The notes beneath the pieces were generated by a model. It was not told the origin of the DNA and searched no databases. It worked only from the letters and a program-made list of their open reading frames with translations. Source: Vibrio variabilis (GTDB lineage: Bacteria > Pseudomonadota > Gammaproteobacteria > Enterobacterales > Vibrionaceae). Taken from it: 64,000 bases of DNA. The DNA lies in NCBI RefSeq assembly GCF_003263785.1, contig NZ_JYJK01000044.1:62001-126000 (forward strand), read 5' to 3'. Positions 9,618 through 19,146 of this stretch are shown one piece after another; the stretch's first letter is position 1, and the number at the start of each line of letters is the position of its first letter. The translations under genes and the position numbers were made by a program.

Positions 9618-10421
9618 CTAGTTCATTAGTAGGAAAGCAAATAGACCGAAGCCTAGAATCAATCGATAAATGACAAACGGTGTCATGCCCATGCGTGAAA
9701 TCAGTTTCAAGAAGAAGTGAATACAGATGTAGGCACTCACAAATGACACTGCAATGCCGGTGAGCAAGAAGCCAACGTGGATAGGCTCTGTGCCCGTCAC
9801 TAGCTTAAGGCCAAGGTACGCACCCGCCAGTGTGATGATTGGGATTGACATCAAAAATGAAAAGCGCGCTGCCGCTTCGCGAGTAAAACCAAGGTAAAGC
9901 GCAGCGGTGATGGTTGCGCCGGAGCGTGACGTACCCGGAATGATCGCCATCGCTTGTGCCAAACCAATAAACAGGGCTTTTTTCCAGCCGGCTTGATATT
10001 CATCGTCCGCGAGCTTGGCGTTTTTATCCACCCACCATAGCAATAAGCCGAATACGATCGTCGTGGTCGCAATCACGTAGGCGCTGCGCAAATAAAGTTC
10101 AATGATGTCCTTCATCAACAAACCAAAGATACAGGCCGGAATCGTTGCCAGCACGATCATCCACGCCAACTTGGCTTCTTTGCTACGCTCACCCTTGAAA
10201 ATGGAACCAAACAGGGCGCTAAAGAGTGTCACGACTTCCTTACGGAAATAAATCACCACAGCGGCCAATGTCCCCACGTGTACGGCGACATCAAAGGCTA
10301 ACCCTTGATCTTCCCACCCCAAAATGGCGGAAGGCAAAATCAAGTGTGCCGAGCTAGAGATAGGCAAAAATTCGGTAAACCCTTGCACCAGTGCCAAGAT
10401 AAAGGCTTCAAAATAACTCAT
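9618..10421 (-). CDS. uppP: Undecaprenyl-diphosphate phosphatase
   Basis: UppP (BacA) dephosphorylates undecaprenyl pyrophosphate to recycle the lipid carrier for peptidoglycan and O-antigen synthesis; overexpression gives bacitracin resistance. The 267-residue membrane protein has the two family motifs: [17 protein letters not shown] near residue 14 (catalytic-loop Glu and the Ser/His set) and the [14 protein letters not shown] block near 168. About seven or eight hydrophobic helices are visible. It lies 17 bases downstream of folK on the same strand and may be cotranscribed with folB-folK. Frame and length are normal. Confidence 0.97.
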   Translation of the reverse strand: MSYFEAFILALVQGFTEFLPISSSAHLILPSAILGWEDQGLAFDVAVHVGTLAAVVIYFRKEVVTLFSALFGSIFKGERSKEAKLAWMIVLATIPACIFGLLMKDIIELYLRSAYVIATTTIVFGLLLWWVDKNAKLADDEYQAGWKKALFIGLAQAMAIIPGTSRSGATITAALYLGFTREAAARFSFLMSIPIITLAGAYLGLKLVTGTEPIHVGFLLTGIAVSFVSAYICIHFFLKLISRMGMTPFVIYRLILGFGLFAFLLMN

Positions 10422-10437
10422 GTTTAACTACTACCAA

Positions 10438-10920
10438 CTAAAATTGAAAATCGATTCTTTTCAGTGAGTCCACATCAGACATGGTCTCTAAGATCTGTTT
10501 TATGGTTCGTCCGTCTTGAGGAATGACCAACTGCGGGTCGAGATCATACAGCGGTTGTGTGACAAAGGAATATTTAAATATATCTTCGCGAGGTAACAGC
10601 GGTTTTTTTTGTGAGATTTCTTGTCCATACAACAAGATATCCAGATCGAGTGTGCGGTCTTGATACTTTGCCGCATCCGCAGCGCGTCCCCACTTCACCT
10701 CAATACTTTTTAACGCTGAAGACAGCTCATCAAGGGCAAGCTCAGTATCGAGCCTCACGACCATATTGAAAAACTCATTGCCGTCAAAACCAAACGACTC
10801 ACAGGCATACACCGGTGACAACGCTATGTTAACGCCGATAGCATTTAACTCTCGATAGGCTGCTTTGATGTGTTTCTCGCGCTCCACATTGGTGCCTATG
10901 CCAATGTAGGTGGTGATCAT
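10438..10920 (-). CDS. folK: 2-amino-4-hydroxy-6-hydroxymethyldihydropteridine diphosphokinase (HPPK)
   Basis: Transfers pyrophosphate from ATP to hydroxymethyl-dihydropterin, the step before DHPS in folate synthesis. The start at 10920 gives MITTYIGIGTN, the normal HPPK opening; an upstream in-frame ATG at 11001 would run far into folB and is rejected. The catalytic and metal-binding signature RTLDLDILLYG is near residue 92. Its ATG overlaps the folB stop as ATGA, so the two folate genes are translationally coupled. 160 residues, intact. Confidence 0.95.
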   Translation of the reverse strand: MITTYIGIGTNVEREKHIKAAYRELNAIGVNIALSPVYACESFGFDGNEFFNMVVRLDTELALDELSSALKSIEVKWGRAADAAKYQDRTLDLDILLYGQEISQKKPLLPREDIFKYSFVTQPLYDLDPQLVIPQDGRTIKQILETMSDVDSLKRIDFQF

Positions 10921-11276
10921 GCCTGACCTCGCTCGATCACCACGCCAACGCTTTTCGCTTGCGGCACAGCGCCCGGTTTTGCCAAGCGAATTTTGACCCA
11001 TGGCACATTGAACTGCTGTTGAATAATCGCAGCGACTTCTTCCGCGACACGCTCAACCAGTAAGAAGCGACCATTTTCAATGTGATTCAGCACCGCTTCA
11101 CTCACTTTGGAGTAGTCTAAAGCATCGGCAACGTCATCGCTTTTTCCTGCTGGCGCGTTGTCGTGTGCCATTTCGATATCAAGAATAAGCTTTTGTTTAA
11201 TCTCTTGTTCCCAGTCATACACCCCAATGGTAGTGATCACTTCGAGCTGCTCAATGAATACTTTATCCAATGCCAT
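10917..11276 (-). CDS. folB: Dihydroneopterin aldolase
   Basis: Catalyses aldol cleavage or epimerisation of dihydroneopterin, supplying the substrate of FolK. The 119-residue protein starting at 11276 (MALDKVFIEQLEV) has the typical FolB order: TTIGVYDWE near residue 15, DYSKV near 53, LVERVAEEVA near 71 (Glu conserved) and the KPGAVPQAKSVGV C-terminus with the catalytic-region lysine. A farther in-frame ATG at 11309 lacks homology. It heads a folB-folK(-uppP) operon and is divergent from plsY. Confidence 0.94.
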   Translation of the reverse strand: MALDKVFIEQLEVITTIGVYDWEQEIKQKLILDIEMAHDNAPAGKSDDVADALDYSKVSEAVLNHIENGRFLLVERVAEEVAAIIQQQFNVPWVKIRLAKPGAVPQAKSVGVVIERGQA

Positions 11277-11382
11277 GATTTGTCCTTTGATTAGAGGTCG
11301 GATACCCATTTGTCGGGAAAAAACGTACTATTTTCGTTATGATATCAGTCCCTATGGATAATTTCTTGCGAAAAGGACACCA

Positions 11383-11975
11383 ATGACACTAATAGCACTT
11401 GCTATGATCATCGCAGCATACTTACTCGGCTCCGTGTCGAGCGCCGTGTTGATCTGTCGTCTACTGCGGCTGCCCGATCCAAGAACGGTCGGCTCCAACA
11501 ATCCGGGCGCGACCAATGTCCTGCGCACCGGCGGCAAAGGCGCAGCCATCGCTGTTTTGCTGTGCGACATGCTCAAAGGCACCATTCTGTTGGCGGTTAC
11601 TACTTGGGAATTGATGCGGTGGTACTTGGCGTCGTTGCCATTGCGGCTTGTCTTGGACACATGTACCCACTGTTTTTCCACTTTAAAGGTGGCAAAGGCG
11701 TCGCGACAGCTCTTGGCGCTATTGCTCCGATTGGTTGGGATCTCACCGGTCTCATTACCGGTACTTGGCTGTTGGTTGCGGTGTTATTTCGCTACTCTTC
11801 CCTTGCGGCTATTGTGACGGTACTGATGGCGCCAGTTTACACTTGGATGGCGCGCCCGCTGTTCACTTTGCCTGTAGCGATGCTAAGTTGCCTTATTCTG
11901 CTCAGGCACCATCAGAATATTCGTAGATTGGCTGAAGGCACTGAGCCAAAACTAGGAAAGAAGAAAACCTCATAG
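11383..11975 (+). CDS. plsY: Acyl-phosphate glycerol-3-phosphate acyltransferase (frame broken by a 1-base loss)
   Basis: PlsY acylates glycerol-3-phosphate with acyl-phosphate at the inner membrane to begin phospholipid synthesis. Visible motifs are [12 protein letters not shown] near residue 16, [12 protein letters not shown] near 37 and [10 protein letters not shown] near 95, the three conserved PlsY cytosolic loops. The frame breaks near 11587: GTI is followed by LLAVTTWEL instead of [16 protein letters not shown], and adding one C restores a 197-residue protein ending at 11975, the normal length. Hydrophobic segments agree with five transmembrane helices. It is divergent from folB, with promoters in the 106-base gap. 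Confidence 0.93.
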
Positions 11976-11990
11976 CGTTCCACTTTCAAG

Positions 11991-12020
11991 AAAAGAGCAG
12001 CCCATAGCTGCTCTTTTCTT
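11991..12020. terminator. Bidirectional terminator after plsY
   Basis: A perfect 11-bp stem (AAAAGAGCAGC with GCTGCTCTTTT) around CCATA has an A-run on the left and a T-run on the right. It serves convergent plsY and the hydrolase gene at 12033. Confidence 0.9.
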
Positions 12021-12032
12021 TGTAAATAACCA

Positions 12033-12854
12033 CTAGGCATGCTGCGATAAAAACTCAGTCAACATAGCCGTCACGTAGTCAGGCTGTTCTAGATTACTGA
12101 TGTGCCCTGCTGATGGGATCACATTGATCGAACTACCCGTGATCAAATCATTCATCAAGTAGGATTCCAGCACTGGGCGTGGTTTATCTTCAGCGCCAAC
12201 TGCGATCAATGTCGGCAATGCGAATTTTTCAATGTCATCACATAGATCGCGGCGACCAAATACCATGCGACCGATTCGTGCCACTTGCTCGGCCTGCTCA
12301 CCAGACAAAGCAGCCAGCTTAGCTTCAAAGCTCGCGACAAGCTCCGGGTTATCCTGCTTGGCATTATTAGCGAAGAACAGAGGAACCACCGCCTCGACAA
12401 TGGGAGCGGGTACCATTTTAAGCTCAGCAATCGTCGCCAGCATTGAGAAGTATTTGGCGTGCGCCACTTCTGGCTCAAGACCAACAAACGTATCCATCAA
12501 CACCAAACTTTTAACTCGTGCTGGTGCTAGAGCCGTTAGCTCTGCTCCCCACATGCCGCCAACCGATAGGCCAACAATTGAAAACGTATCAATGCCAAGC
12601 TCATCCATTAACGCCAGCAAATGCTTAGCATATTCCGTTAGGTTACCCATTGATGCCGGTGCCGCCTGCGAACCACCGTGTGCCCACAAATCAGGGACGA
12701 TACAACGATAGTGCTGACTTAGCGCCTCGATTTGCGGCTGCCACATTTGACTGTCCCACAAATAACTGTGACCGAACAGAATAACTGGGCCTGCGCCGAC
12801 ATCCTGATACGCCATAATTTGTCCATCAATGGTAAATTGTTTCATGTCGCTCAA
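12033..12854 (-). CDS. Alpha/beta-fold hydrolase, substrate unknown
   Basis: A 273-residue cytoplasmic alpha/beta hydrolase. The nucleophile elbow GLSVGG is near residue 93, the oxyanion region FGHSYLWD near 27, a likely acid Asp in VGAEDKPRP near 218, and the catalytic His in PSAGHIS near 245, so the triad looks complete. A cap region lies between about 130 and 190. The strand and gap size argue against cotranscription with tsaD, 123 bases upstream. The fold is clear but sequence alone does not separate esterase, haloperoxidase-like and enol-lactone hydrolase roles, so I give no symbol. The start could also be the internal Met at residue 4. Confidence 0.85.
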   Translation of the reverse strand: MSDMKQFTIDGQIMAYQDVGAGPVILFGHSYLWDSQMWQPQIEALSQHYRCIVPDLWAHGGSQAAPASMGNLTEYAKHLLALMDELGIDTFSIVGLSVGGMWGAELTALAPARVKSLVLMDTFVGLEPEVAHAKYFSMLATIAELKMVPAPIVEAVVPLFFANNAKQDNPELVASFEAKLAALSGEQAEQVARIGRMVFGRRDLCDDIEKFALPTLIAVGAEDKPRPVLESYLMNDLITGSSINVIPSAGHISNLEQPDYVTAMLTEFLSQHA

Positions 12855-12977
12855 TTTCCTAATCCATAATTACCAGTACGTTGTTAACTCAGACTCTAGC
12901 ACGGTCTGTCAGTCACGAACTTTAGGCATTTTGTGAAAATATGTCATTAAAAAAGGCCACTTACGTGACCTTCGTAT

Positions 12978-13997
12978 TTAGCCTTCGATCGGGCTTAGCT
13001 GATCAATCGGCCAGCGCGGTGTCGCCTCTACCGAAAGCTCAGCGGCTTCACCATTTTTCAAACGCTGCATACCCGCATAGGCAATCATTGCGCCATTGTC
13101 GGTACAAAACTCGGTACGTGGGTAGTAGACTTCACCGCCCATTTTGTTGGCTAACGCTTCCAGCTCTTTACGCAAGAAACGGTTTGCACTCACGCCACCA
13201 GCTATCACGATGCGCTTCATCCCGGTTTGCTGAAGTGCACGCTTACATTTAATCGCTAACGTCTCACATACCGCTTCTTGGAACGCATACGCAATATCAG
13301 CACGAGTTTGCTCGCTATCATCATTGGCAGCAATGGTATTTGCAGCAAATGTTTTAAGGCCGGAGAAACTCATGTCTAGGCCAGGGCGATCCGTCATTGG
13401 ACGCGGGAACTTAAAGCGGCCAGGCGTGCCTTTGTCAGCAAGCTTAGACAACAGAGGACCACCAGGATAATCAAGCCCCATGAGTTTTGCCGTTTTATCA
13501 AATGCTTCGCCTGCAGCATCATCAATAGATTCACCAAGGATCTGATACTCACCAATGCCTTTCACTTCAACGATCATGCTGTGGCCACCCGATACCAACA
13601 GCGCCACAAATGGGAATGGCGGTGGGTTGTCCTCAAGCATAGGCGCTAGAAGGTGGCCTTCCATATGGTGAACAGGCACCGCGGGTACGCCCCAAGCGTA
13701 AGCAATGCTGCGGCCGATGGTTGTCCCTACTAACAATGCTCCCACCAAACCAGGACCTGCGGTATACGCCACGCCATCGATGTCTTTTGGAGTAAGATCC
13801 GCGTCCGCGAGTGCTTTTTTGATCAATGGGATCGTTTTTTTCACGTGATCGCGTGATGCCAATTCCGGAACCACACCGCCGTAATCCGCGTGCAGTTTCA
13901 CCTGACTGTAAAGTTGATGAGACAGCAGTCCTTTCTCATCGTCATAGATTGCGATGCCAGTTTCATCACAAGAGGTTTCAATACCTAGAATGCGCAT
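12978..13997 (-). CDS. tsaD: tRNA N6-threonylcarbamoyladenosine transferase subunit TsaD
   Basis: TsaD (Gcp/YgjD) transfers the threonylcarbamoyl group to A37 of ANN-decoding tRNAs together with TsaB and TsaE. The 339-residue protein has the ASKHA start [13 protein letters not shown], the metal-binding HxxxH motif HHMEGH near residue 111, SGGHS near 137, the [13 protein letters not shown] block near 157, and the [10 protein letters not shown] motif near 268. Frame and length are normal. It is divergent from rpsU, the classical arrangement upstream of the rpsU-dnaG-rpoD operon. One client tRNA class (ANN codons) includes the tRNA-Ile2 encoded at 18869. Confidence 0.97.
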   Translation of the reverse strand: MRILGIETSCDETGIAIYDDEKGLLSHQLYSQVKLHADYGGVVPELASRDHVKKTIPLIKKALADADLTPKDIDGVAYTAGPGLVGALLVGTTIGRSIAYAWGVPAVPVHHMEGHLLAPMLEDNPPPFPFVALLVSGGHSMIVEVKGIGEYQILGESIDDAAGEAFDKTAKLMGLDYPGGPLLSKLADKGTPGRFKFPRPMTDRPGLDMSFSGLKTFAANTIAANDDSEQTRADIAYAFQEAVCETLAIKCKRALQQTGMKRIVIAGGVSANRFLRKELEALANKMGGEVYYPRTEFCTDNGAMIAYAGMQRLKNGEAAELSVEATPRWPIDQLSPIEG

Positions 13998-14238
13998 ATT
14001 GTTCTCGACTTATTTCGAAATTGGCGCAATATTACCGCGTCATGGGCTCGCAAACAAATTTTGTACAAGAGATAGGCGACAAAGTACTTTACAAAGCCCT
14101 AGGGATCGGATTAAAATTCCGCACCATTTTTGATCTAGCTGGTTTTACGCTTAGAACAAAGAGCTCAAGCATGAACTCTTAGTACTAACCCAAAAGCGCC
14201 AGCATTAATGAACAGTTAACCCCTGAGGTGAAAGGCAT

Positions 14239-14454
14239 ATGCCAGTAGTTAAAGTACGTGAAAACGAACCGTTCGACGTTGCACTACGTCGTTTCAAGCG
14301 CTCTTGCGAAAAAGCAGGTATCCTTTCTGAAGTGCGTCGTCGTGAGCACTATGAAAAACCAACTACAGTTCGCAAACGCGCTAAAGCAGCAGCTCAAAAG
14401 CGTCACGCTAAGAAGCTAGCTCGCGAAAACGCTCGTCGCGTTCGCCTGTACTAA
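14239..14454 (+). CDS. rpsU: 30S ribosomal protein S21
   Basis: S21 is a small basic protein of the 30S platform needed for initiation. The 71-residue sequence ([20 protein letters not shown] then an Arg/Lys-rich tail) is unmistakable. A strong ribosome site GAGGTGA lies nine bases before the ATG. It leads the macromolecular-synthesis operon rpsU-yqeY-dnaG-rpoD. The 241-base gap back to tsaD must carry both divergent promoters; I could not single out convincing hexamers. Codon use is strongly biased, as expected for a highly expressed gene. Confidence 0.98.
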
Positions 14455-14481
14455 TAACTAGGTCCAGATAGGATTTTAGTT

Positions 14482-14925
14482 ATGGCTCTGATTGAGAAAC
14501 TCAAAGAAGAGCAAAAATTAGCGATGAAAGCCAAGGACAAATTGCGCCTTGGTACTATTCGTTTAGCCTTAGCAGCCATTAAGCAACGTGAAGTTGACGA
14601 ACAGATCACTCTGGGCGAAGACGACATTCTTGCTGTGCTGACTAAAATGGTTAAACAGCGTCGCGACTCTGTAACGCAGTTTGAAGCAGCGGGTCGTCAA
14701 GACCTTGCTGAAGCTGAGCAAGCTGAAATTGCCGTACTTGAGGACTTTATGCCTCAACCACTGACCGATGATGAAGTTGCAGCACTAATCGATAGTGCCA
14801 TTACTGAATCTGGTGCAGCGGGCATGCAAGACATGGGTAAGGTAATGGGCGTGCTCAAGCCGCAAATTCAAGGCCGTGCAGATATGGGTAAGGTAAGTGG
14901 TCTAGTTCGCGCTAAACTCGCTTAA
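14482..14925 (+). CDS. yqeY: GatB/YqeY domain-containing protein
   Basis: A 147-residue all-helical protein of the YqeY family, related to the tail domain of the GatB amidotransferase subunit, which contacts tRNA. Visible family features are the EKLKEEQKLAMKAKDKLRL start, MVKQRRDSVTQFEAAGRQDL near residue 52 and the C-terminal DMGKVMGVL and GRADMGKVSGLVR repeats that bind the tRNA elbow in GatB. Its exact role is not established. It lies 27 bases after rpsU and before dnaG, an extra member that Vibrio and relatives carry but E. coli lacks. Intact. Confidence 0.93.
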   Translation: MALIEKLKEEQKLAMKAKDKLRLGTIRLALAAIKQREVDEQITLGEDDILAVLTKMVKQRRDSVTQFEAAGRQDLAEAEQAEIAVLEDFMPQPLTDDEVAALIDSAITESGAAGMQDMGKVMGVLKPQIQGRADMGKVSGLVRAKLA

Positions 14926-14944
14926 CCGCCCAACCAAATTGCAG

Positions 14945-14982
14945 CAAGCCGTGCTATCCTTTGGAACGCACGGCTTGTTTGT
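14945..14982 (+). terminator. Internal attenuator/terminator between yqeY and dnaG
   Basis: A perfect 10-bp stem (CAAGCCGTGC with GCACGGCTTG) with a 13-base loop is followed by TTTGTATCTCTTT. In E. coli a terminator between rpsU and dnaG lowers dnaG expression relative to the ribosomal gene; this hairpin is in the equivalent position, so partial termination is the likely function. Confidence 0.78.
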
Positions 14983-15006
14983 ATCTCTTTCTTGTAAAAA
15001 GGTTTT

Positions 15007-16773
15007 ATGGCAGGAATAATCCCTCGTAGCTTCATTGATGACCTTCTCGCTCGGCTGGATATTGTCGACGTCATTGACACGCGCGTAAAACTTAAAAAAC
15101 AAGGCAAGAACTACGGTGCTTGCTGCCCTTTCCACAACGAAAAGACCCCTTCTTTCAGCGTCAGCCAAGAGAAACAGTTCTACCATTGCTTTGGCTGTGG
15201 TGTGCATGGCAATGCCATCGACTTTCTTATGGAGTACGAACGTCTCGAGTTCGTAGAAGCGATTGAAGAGCTGGCATCCTCGCTAGGTTTGGATGTTCCT
15301 AGAGAGCAGCGCAGTGGACAACCGGGTAATTTCTCCAAAGGGCCTACCGCCAATAGCGAACAAAAACGATCTTTGTATGATCTTATGGGAACGATCGGCC
15401 AGTACTATCGCGATCAACTTAAAGTTTCCACCAACAAAGTCGCTATAGAGTATCTGAAAGGCCGCGGACTCTCTGGAGAGATTGTTCAAAAATTTGGTAT
15501 CGGCTACGTTCCAGATGAATGGGACAGCGTGCGCAAAAACTTTGGTCAGCAAAAAACCACGCAAGACATGTTAGTGTCCGGCGGTATGCTGATTGAAAAC
15601 GACAAGGGTAATCGTTATGACCGTTTTCGCGGTCGTATCATGTTTCCAATCCGTGACCGACGCGGACGAGTGATTGGTTTTGGTGGGCGCGTTTTAGGTG
15701 ACGGCACCCCCAAATACCTCAACTCACCAGAAACACCGATCTTTCATAAAGGCAAAGAGCTTTATGGCCTGTATGAGGTGCTACAAGCTTATCGCGAGCC
15801 GCCTCAAGTCCTAGTTGTCGAAGGCTATATGGATGTGGTCGCGCTAGCGCAGTATGGCGTTGACTATTCGGTCGCCTCACTCGGTACCTCGACCACGGGC
15901 GATCACCTTCAGGTTCTGTTTCGCCAAACTAGCACCGTCGTGTGTTGTTACGATGGTGACCGAGCAGGTCGTGATGCCGCTTGGCGCGCAATGGAAAATG
16001 CATTGCCCTACCTCAATGACGGTAGGCAATTAAAGTTCATGTTCCTGCCGGATGGCGAGGATCCTGACTCATTCATTCGACAAAATGGCAAAGACGCGTT
16101 TGAAACAGAAGTGCAAAACGCGATGCCTCTTTCAGAGTTTATGTTCTCCTCGCTGATGCAGCAGGTCGATACGCGAACCAAAGAGGGCATGGCAAGGCTT
16201 AGCACATTAGCGGTGCCACTTATCGACAAAGTGCCTGGTGGCACATTGCGACTATACTTGAGAGAACTGCTCGGCCGTAAGTTGGGGTTAGTTGATGAGA
16301 GGCAGCTTCAACAGTTAATTGACAAGCAAGGCCAGCAAGAAACGCGAGCTCAGCCTCATAAAGAAATCAAACGCACACCAATGCGTGAAGTCATCGCTCT
16401 ACTTTTACAAAATCCGAGCTATGCTGAAATGGTACCGGATCTGTCCACAGTGAGAGACTTATCACTGCCTGGGCTTAATTTATTTGTGGAAGTGGTTGAT
16501 AAATGTCAAGCACATCCCCATATGACTACAGGCCAGCTATTAGAACAATGGCGTGGAAGTAGTAATGAGGCACTTCTGTCTCGTCTCGCAAGTTGGGTCA
16601 TTCCACTTGACGATGACAACCAAGAAGACGTATTTATCGATTCATTGGACAAAATATTGTCCCAATGTATTGAAAAGCAAATTGAAAACCTGCAGGCCAA
16701 AGAAAGAAGTGTCGGCTTATCAGTCGAAGAAAAACGGGAGCTGCTAGCCTTAATGCTAGACTTAAAAGCGTAA
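15007..16773 (+). CDS. dnaG: DNA primase
   Basis: DnaG synthesises RNA primers at the replication fork. In its 588 residues the N-terminal zinc-binding domain is complete (CCPFHNEKTPSF near residue 39 and HCFGCG near 60). The RNA-polymerase basic motif and TOPRIM domain follow: GRIMFPIRDRRGRVIGFGGR near 211, VVEGYMDV near 264, and the acidic DGDRAGRDAA near 309. The C-terminal helicase-interaction domain is divergent, as is normal. The ATG follows AAAAAGG. It is located between the attenuator and rpoD, 100 bases before the latter. Intact. Confidence 0.98.
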   Translation: MAGIIPRSFIDDLLARLDIVDVIDTRVKLKKQGKNYGACCPFHNEKTPSFSVSQEKQFYHCFGCGVHGNAIDFLMEYERLEFVEAIEELASSLGLDVPREQRSGQPGNFSKGPTANSEQKRSLYDLMGTIGQYYRDQLKVSTNKVAIEYLKGRGLSGEIVQKFGIGYVPDEWDSVRKNFGQQKTTQDMLVSGGMLIENDKGNRYDRFRGRIMFPIRDRRGRVIGFGGRVLGDGTPKYLNSPETPIFHKGKELYGLYEVLQAYREPPQVLVVEGYMDVVALAQYGVDYSVASLGTSTTGDHLQVLFRQTSTVVCCYDGDRAGRDAAWRAMENALPYLNDGRQLKFMFLPDGEDPDSFIRQNGKDAFETEVQNAMPLSEFMFSSLMQQVDTRTKEGMARLSTLAVPLIDKVPGGTLRLYLRELLGRKLGLVDERQLQQLIDKQGQQETRAQPHKEIKRTPMREVIALLLQNPSYAEMVPDLSTVRDLSLPGLNLFVEVVDKCQAHPHMTTGQLLEQWRGSSNEALLSRLASWVIPLDDDNQEDVFIDSLDKILSQCIEKQIENLQAKERSVGLSVEEKRELLALMLDLKA

Positions 16774-16873
16774 CCCAATTCAGTTAGTCAGCAACGAATA
16801 AATTTGTTAATATTAGTGGTTTGCATTTCGCATACTAAAATTCCTTCACCAGATCTTAAGTTGGATATCGTCT

Positions 16874-18726
16874 ATGGACCAAAATCCGCAGTCACAGCTG
16901 AAGCAACTTGTCATTAAGGGCAAGGAACAAGGCTATCTGACCTACGCAGAAGTAAATGACCACCTACCTGAGGAAATCGTCGATTCCGAACAGGTAGAAG
17001 ATATTATTCAGATGATTAATGACATGGGTATTAAGGTAGTAGAGACTGCTCCTGATGCTGATGATCTTGCACTGAATGATGACAACAACATTACTGATGA
17101 AGATGCAGCCGAAGCCGCTGCAGCTGCACTTTCAAGCGTTGAAAGTGAAATCGGTCGTACTACTGACCCAGTGCGCATGTACATGCGCGAAATGGGTACC
17201 GTTGAGCTATTGACTCGCGAAGGCGAGATTGACATCGCAAAACGCATTGAAGATGGTATCAACCAAGTTCAAAGCTCAGTGGCTGAGTACCCAGGTACTA
17301 TCCCTTATATTCTAGAACAGTTTGACAAAGTACAAGCGGAAGAACTTCGCCTAACTGACGTTATCAACGGCTTTGTTGATCCAAACGAAGACGAAACAGC
17401 GGCGCCTACGGCTACGCACATCGGTTCTGAACTGTCAGAGTCGGATCTTGAAGACGAAGATGATGAAGACGTCGACGAAGATGACGATTCAGAGACCGAG
17501 GAAGAGGAAGATACAGGTATCGATCCTGAACTTGCTCTTGAAAAGTTCACAGCGCTTCGCAACACTTATCAAGATCTACAACTTGCTGTTAATGAGTTCG
17601 GCTACGACAGCCCACAAGTGGCTAAGTCTCACGAGCTTGTTCAAGAAGTATTCCGTGAATTCCGTCTAACGCCAAAGCAATTCGACCACCTAGTGAATGA
17701 ACTGCGCACGTCGATGGATCGCGTACGTACTCAAGAGCGCCTGATCATGCGTCAAGCGGTTGAGTACGGCAAAATGCCGAAGAAATCATTCATTGCCCTC
17801 TTTACTGGCAACGAATCAAGCGAAGCATGGCTTGACGAAGTATTGGCATCAGACAAGCCATATGCTGACAAGATCAAGCGCTACGAAGATGACATCCGCC
17901 GCTCTATCCAGAAGCTGAACATCATCGAAGAAGAAACCTCGCTTTCGGTACAAAACATTAAAGACATCAGCCGTCGCATGTCTATCGGTGAAGCGAAAGC
18001 TCGCCGTGCGAAGAAAGAGATGGTTGAAGCGAACTTACGTCTGGTAATCTCTATCGCGAAGAAGTACACCAACCGTGGTCTACAATTCTTGGATCTGATC
18101 AAGAAGGTAACATCGGTCTGATGAAAGCGGTAGACAAGTTTGAATACCGCCGTGGTTACAAGTTCTCGACTTACGCAACATGGTGGATCCGTCAGGCTAT
18201 CACGCGTTCAATCGCTGACCAAGCTCGTACGATCCGTATCCCAGTGCACATGATTGAGACTATCAACAAGCTAAACCGTATCTCTCGTCAAATGCTTCAA
18301 GAAATGGGTCGTGAGCCACTTCCTGAAGAGTTGGCAGAGCGTATGCAGATGCCTGAAGATAAGATCCGCAAAGTACTGAAAATCGCCAAAGAGCCAATCT
18401 CTATGGAGACACCAATTGGTGACGACGAAGATTCGCATCTAGGTGATTTCATCGAGGATACTACTCTAGAACTGCCTGTAGACTCTGCAACAATGACAAG
18501 TCTGCGTGTGGCAACAAAAGACGTTCTAGCCGGTCTAACGCCTCGTGAAGCGAAAGTACTGCGTATGCGCTTTGGTATTGATATGAACACTGACCACACT
18601 CTAGAAGAGGTTGGTAAGCAGTTTGACGTTACCCGTGAGCGTATCCGTCAGATCGAAGCAAAAGCCCTGCGTAAGCTACGTCACCCAAGTCGCTCAGAAA
18701 CCCTGCGCAGCTTCCTTGACGAGTAA
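16874..18726 (+). CDS. rpoD: RNA polymerase sigma-70 factor (frame broken by a 1-base loss)
   Basis: The housekeeping sigma factor. Region 1.1 is at the N-terminus ([20 protein letters not shown]). The acidic nonconserved stretch is rich in Asp/Glu around residues 170-220, and region 1.2 shows [11 protein letters not shown]. Regions 2.1-2.2 end at [10 protein letters not shown], where the frame breaks at 18100-18101: a lost C turns the [19 protein letters not shown] segment into KKVTSV and a stop. The downstream frame continues region 2.3-2.4 ([15 protein letters not shown]), region 3, and region 4 with the helix-turn-helix [19 protein letters not shown], to 18726. Restored length is 617. A real loss would be lethal, so this break is the strongest argument that frameshifts in this window are errors. 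Confidence 0.97.
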
Positions 18727-18743
18727 TCGCATCAAGCTTTAGC

Positions 18744-18772
18744 AAAAAGGTGAGCACTGGCTCACCTTTTTT
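18744..18772 (+). terminator. Terminator of the rpsU-rpoD operon
   Basis: A 12-bp stem (AAAAAGGTGAGC with GCTCACCTTTTT) around ACTG is followed by T residues, 18 bases after the rpoD stop. Confidence 0.93.
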
Positions 18773-18827
18773 GTATCTACCGGGTTTAAGTGACTAAAAA
18801 GCAAGCGCAATTAGCCTACACTGCATC

Positions 18828-18856
18828 TAGACACCCGCGCAGCCTTCCCCTATAAT
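18828..18856 (+). promoter_or_regulatory. Sigma-70 promoter of tRNA-Ile2
   Basis: TAGACA and a perfect TATAAT are separated by 17 bases, with the -10 box 12 bases before the first base of the tRNA. A GC-rich CCGCGC stretch lies in the spacer. Confidence 0.8.
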
Positions 18857-18868
18857 CATCCACCTATT

Positions 18869-18944
18869 GGCCCCTTAGCTCAGTGGTTAGAGCAGTCGAC
18901 TCATAATCGATTGGTCCGCAGTTCAAGTCTGCGAGGGGCCACCA
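18869..18944 (+). tRNA. tRNA-Ile2 (CAU anticodon, lysidine type)
   Basis: A 76-base tRNA with encoded CCA. The acceptor GGCCCCT pairs with AGGGGCC, the T-loop GTTCAAG is present, and the anticodon CAT is at 18902-18904. The sequence is close to E. coli ileX, also found just downstream of rpoD, and not to elongator or initiator Met tRNAs. With CAU modified to lysidine-AU by TilS it reads the rare AUA codon. Automatic annotation may call it tRNA-Met. Confidence 0.93.
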
Positions 18945-18952
18945 AATTTTAG

Positions 18953-18985
18953 AAAGGCGCATGGAGAAATCTATGCGCCTTTTTT
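18953..18985 (+). terminator. Terminator of the tRNA gene
   Basis: AAAGGCGCATGGA pairs with TCTATGCGCCTTT (one G-T pair) closed by a GAAA tetraloop, with a T-run immediately after; eight bases downstream of the tRNA. Confidence 0.92.
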
Positions 18986-19146
18986 ACGTCTCTAACGTAA
19001 TAACACGTGTTCTTACGGCATTAACCCTGTCTCATTTTATACGTCGTTACACATCTTACGCGTTTAATGCTTTACTTCTGTTATCAAGCAATGAACACTG
19101 CCCTGTATAGAACAAAACAGTAACAACTTAGAGTCAGCACACTATT

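Noticed and set aside
17420-17530. Low-complexity acidic repeat in rpoD as a foreign insertion
   Set aside because: The Asp/Glu-rich stretch is the normal nonconserved region between sigma regions 1.2 and 2.
18869-18944. tRNA-Met from the CAT anticodon
   Set aside because: The body matches tRNA-Ile2 (ileX-like) including acceptor and anticodon stems and the position after rpoD; Met tRNAs have different acceptor sequences.
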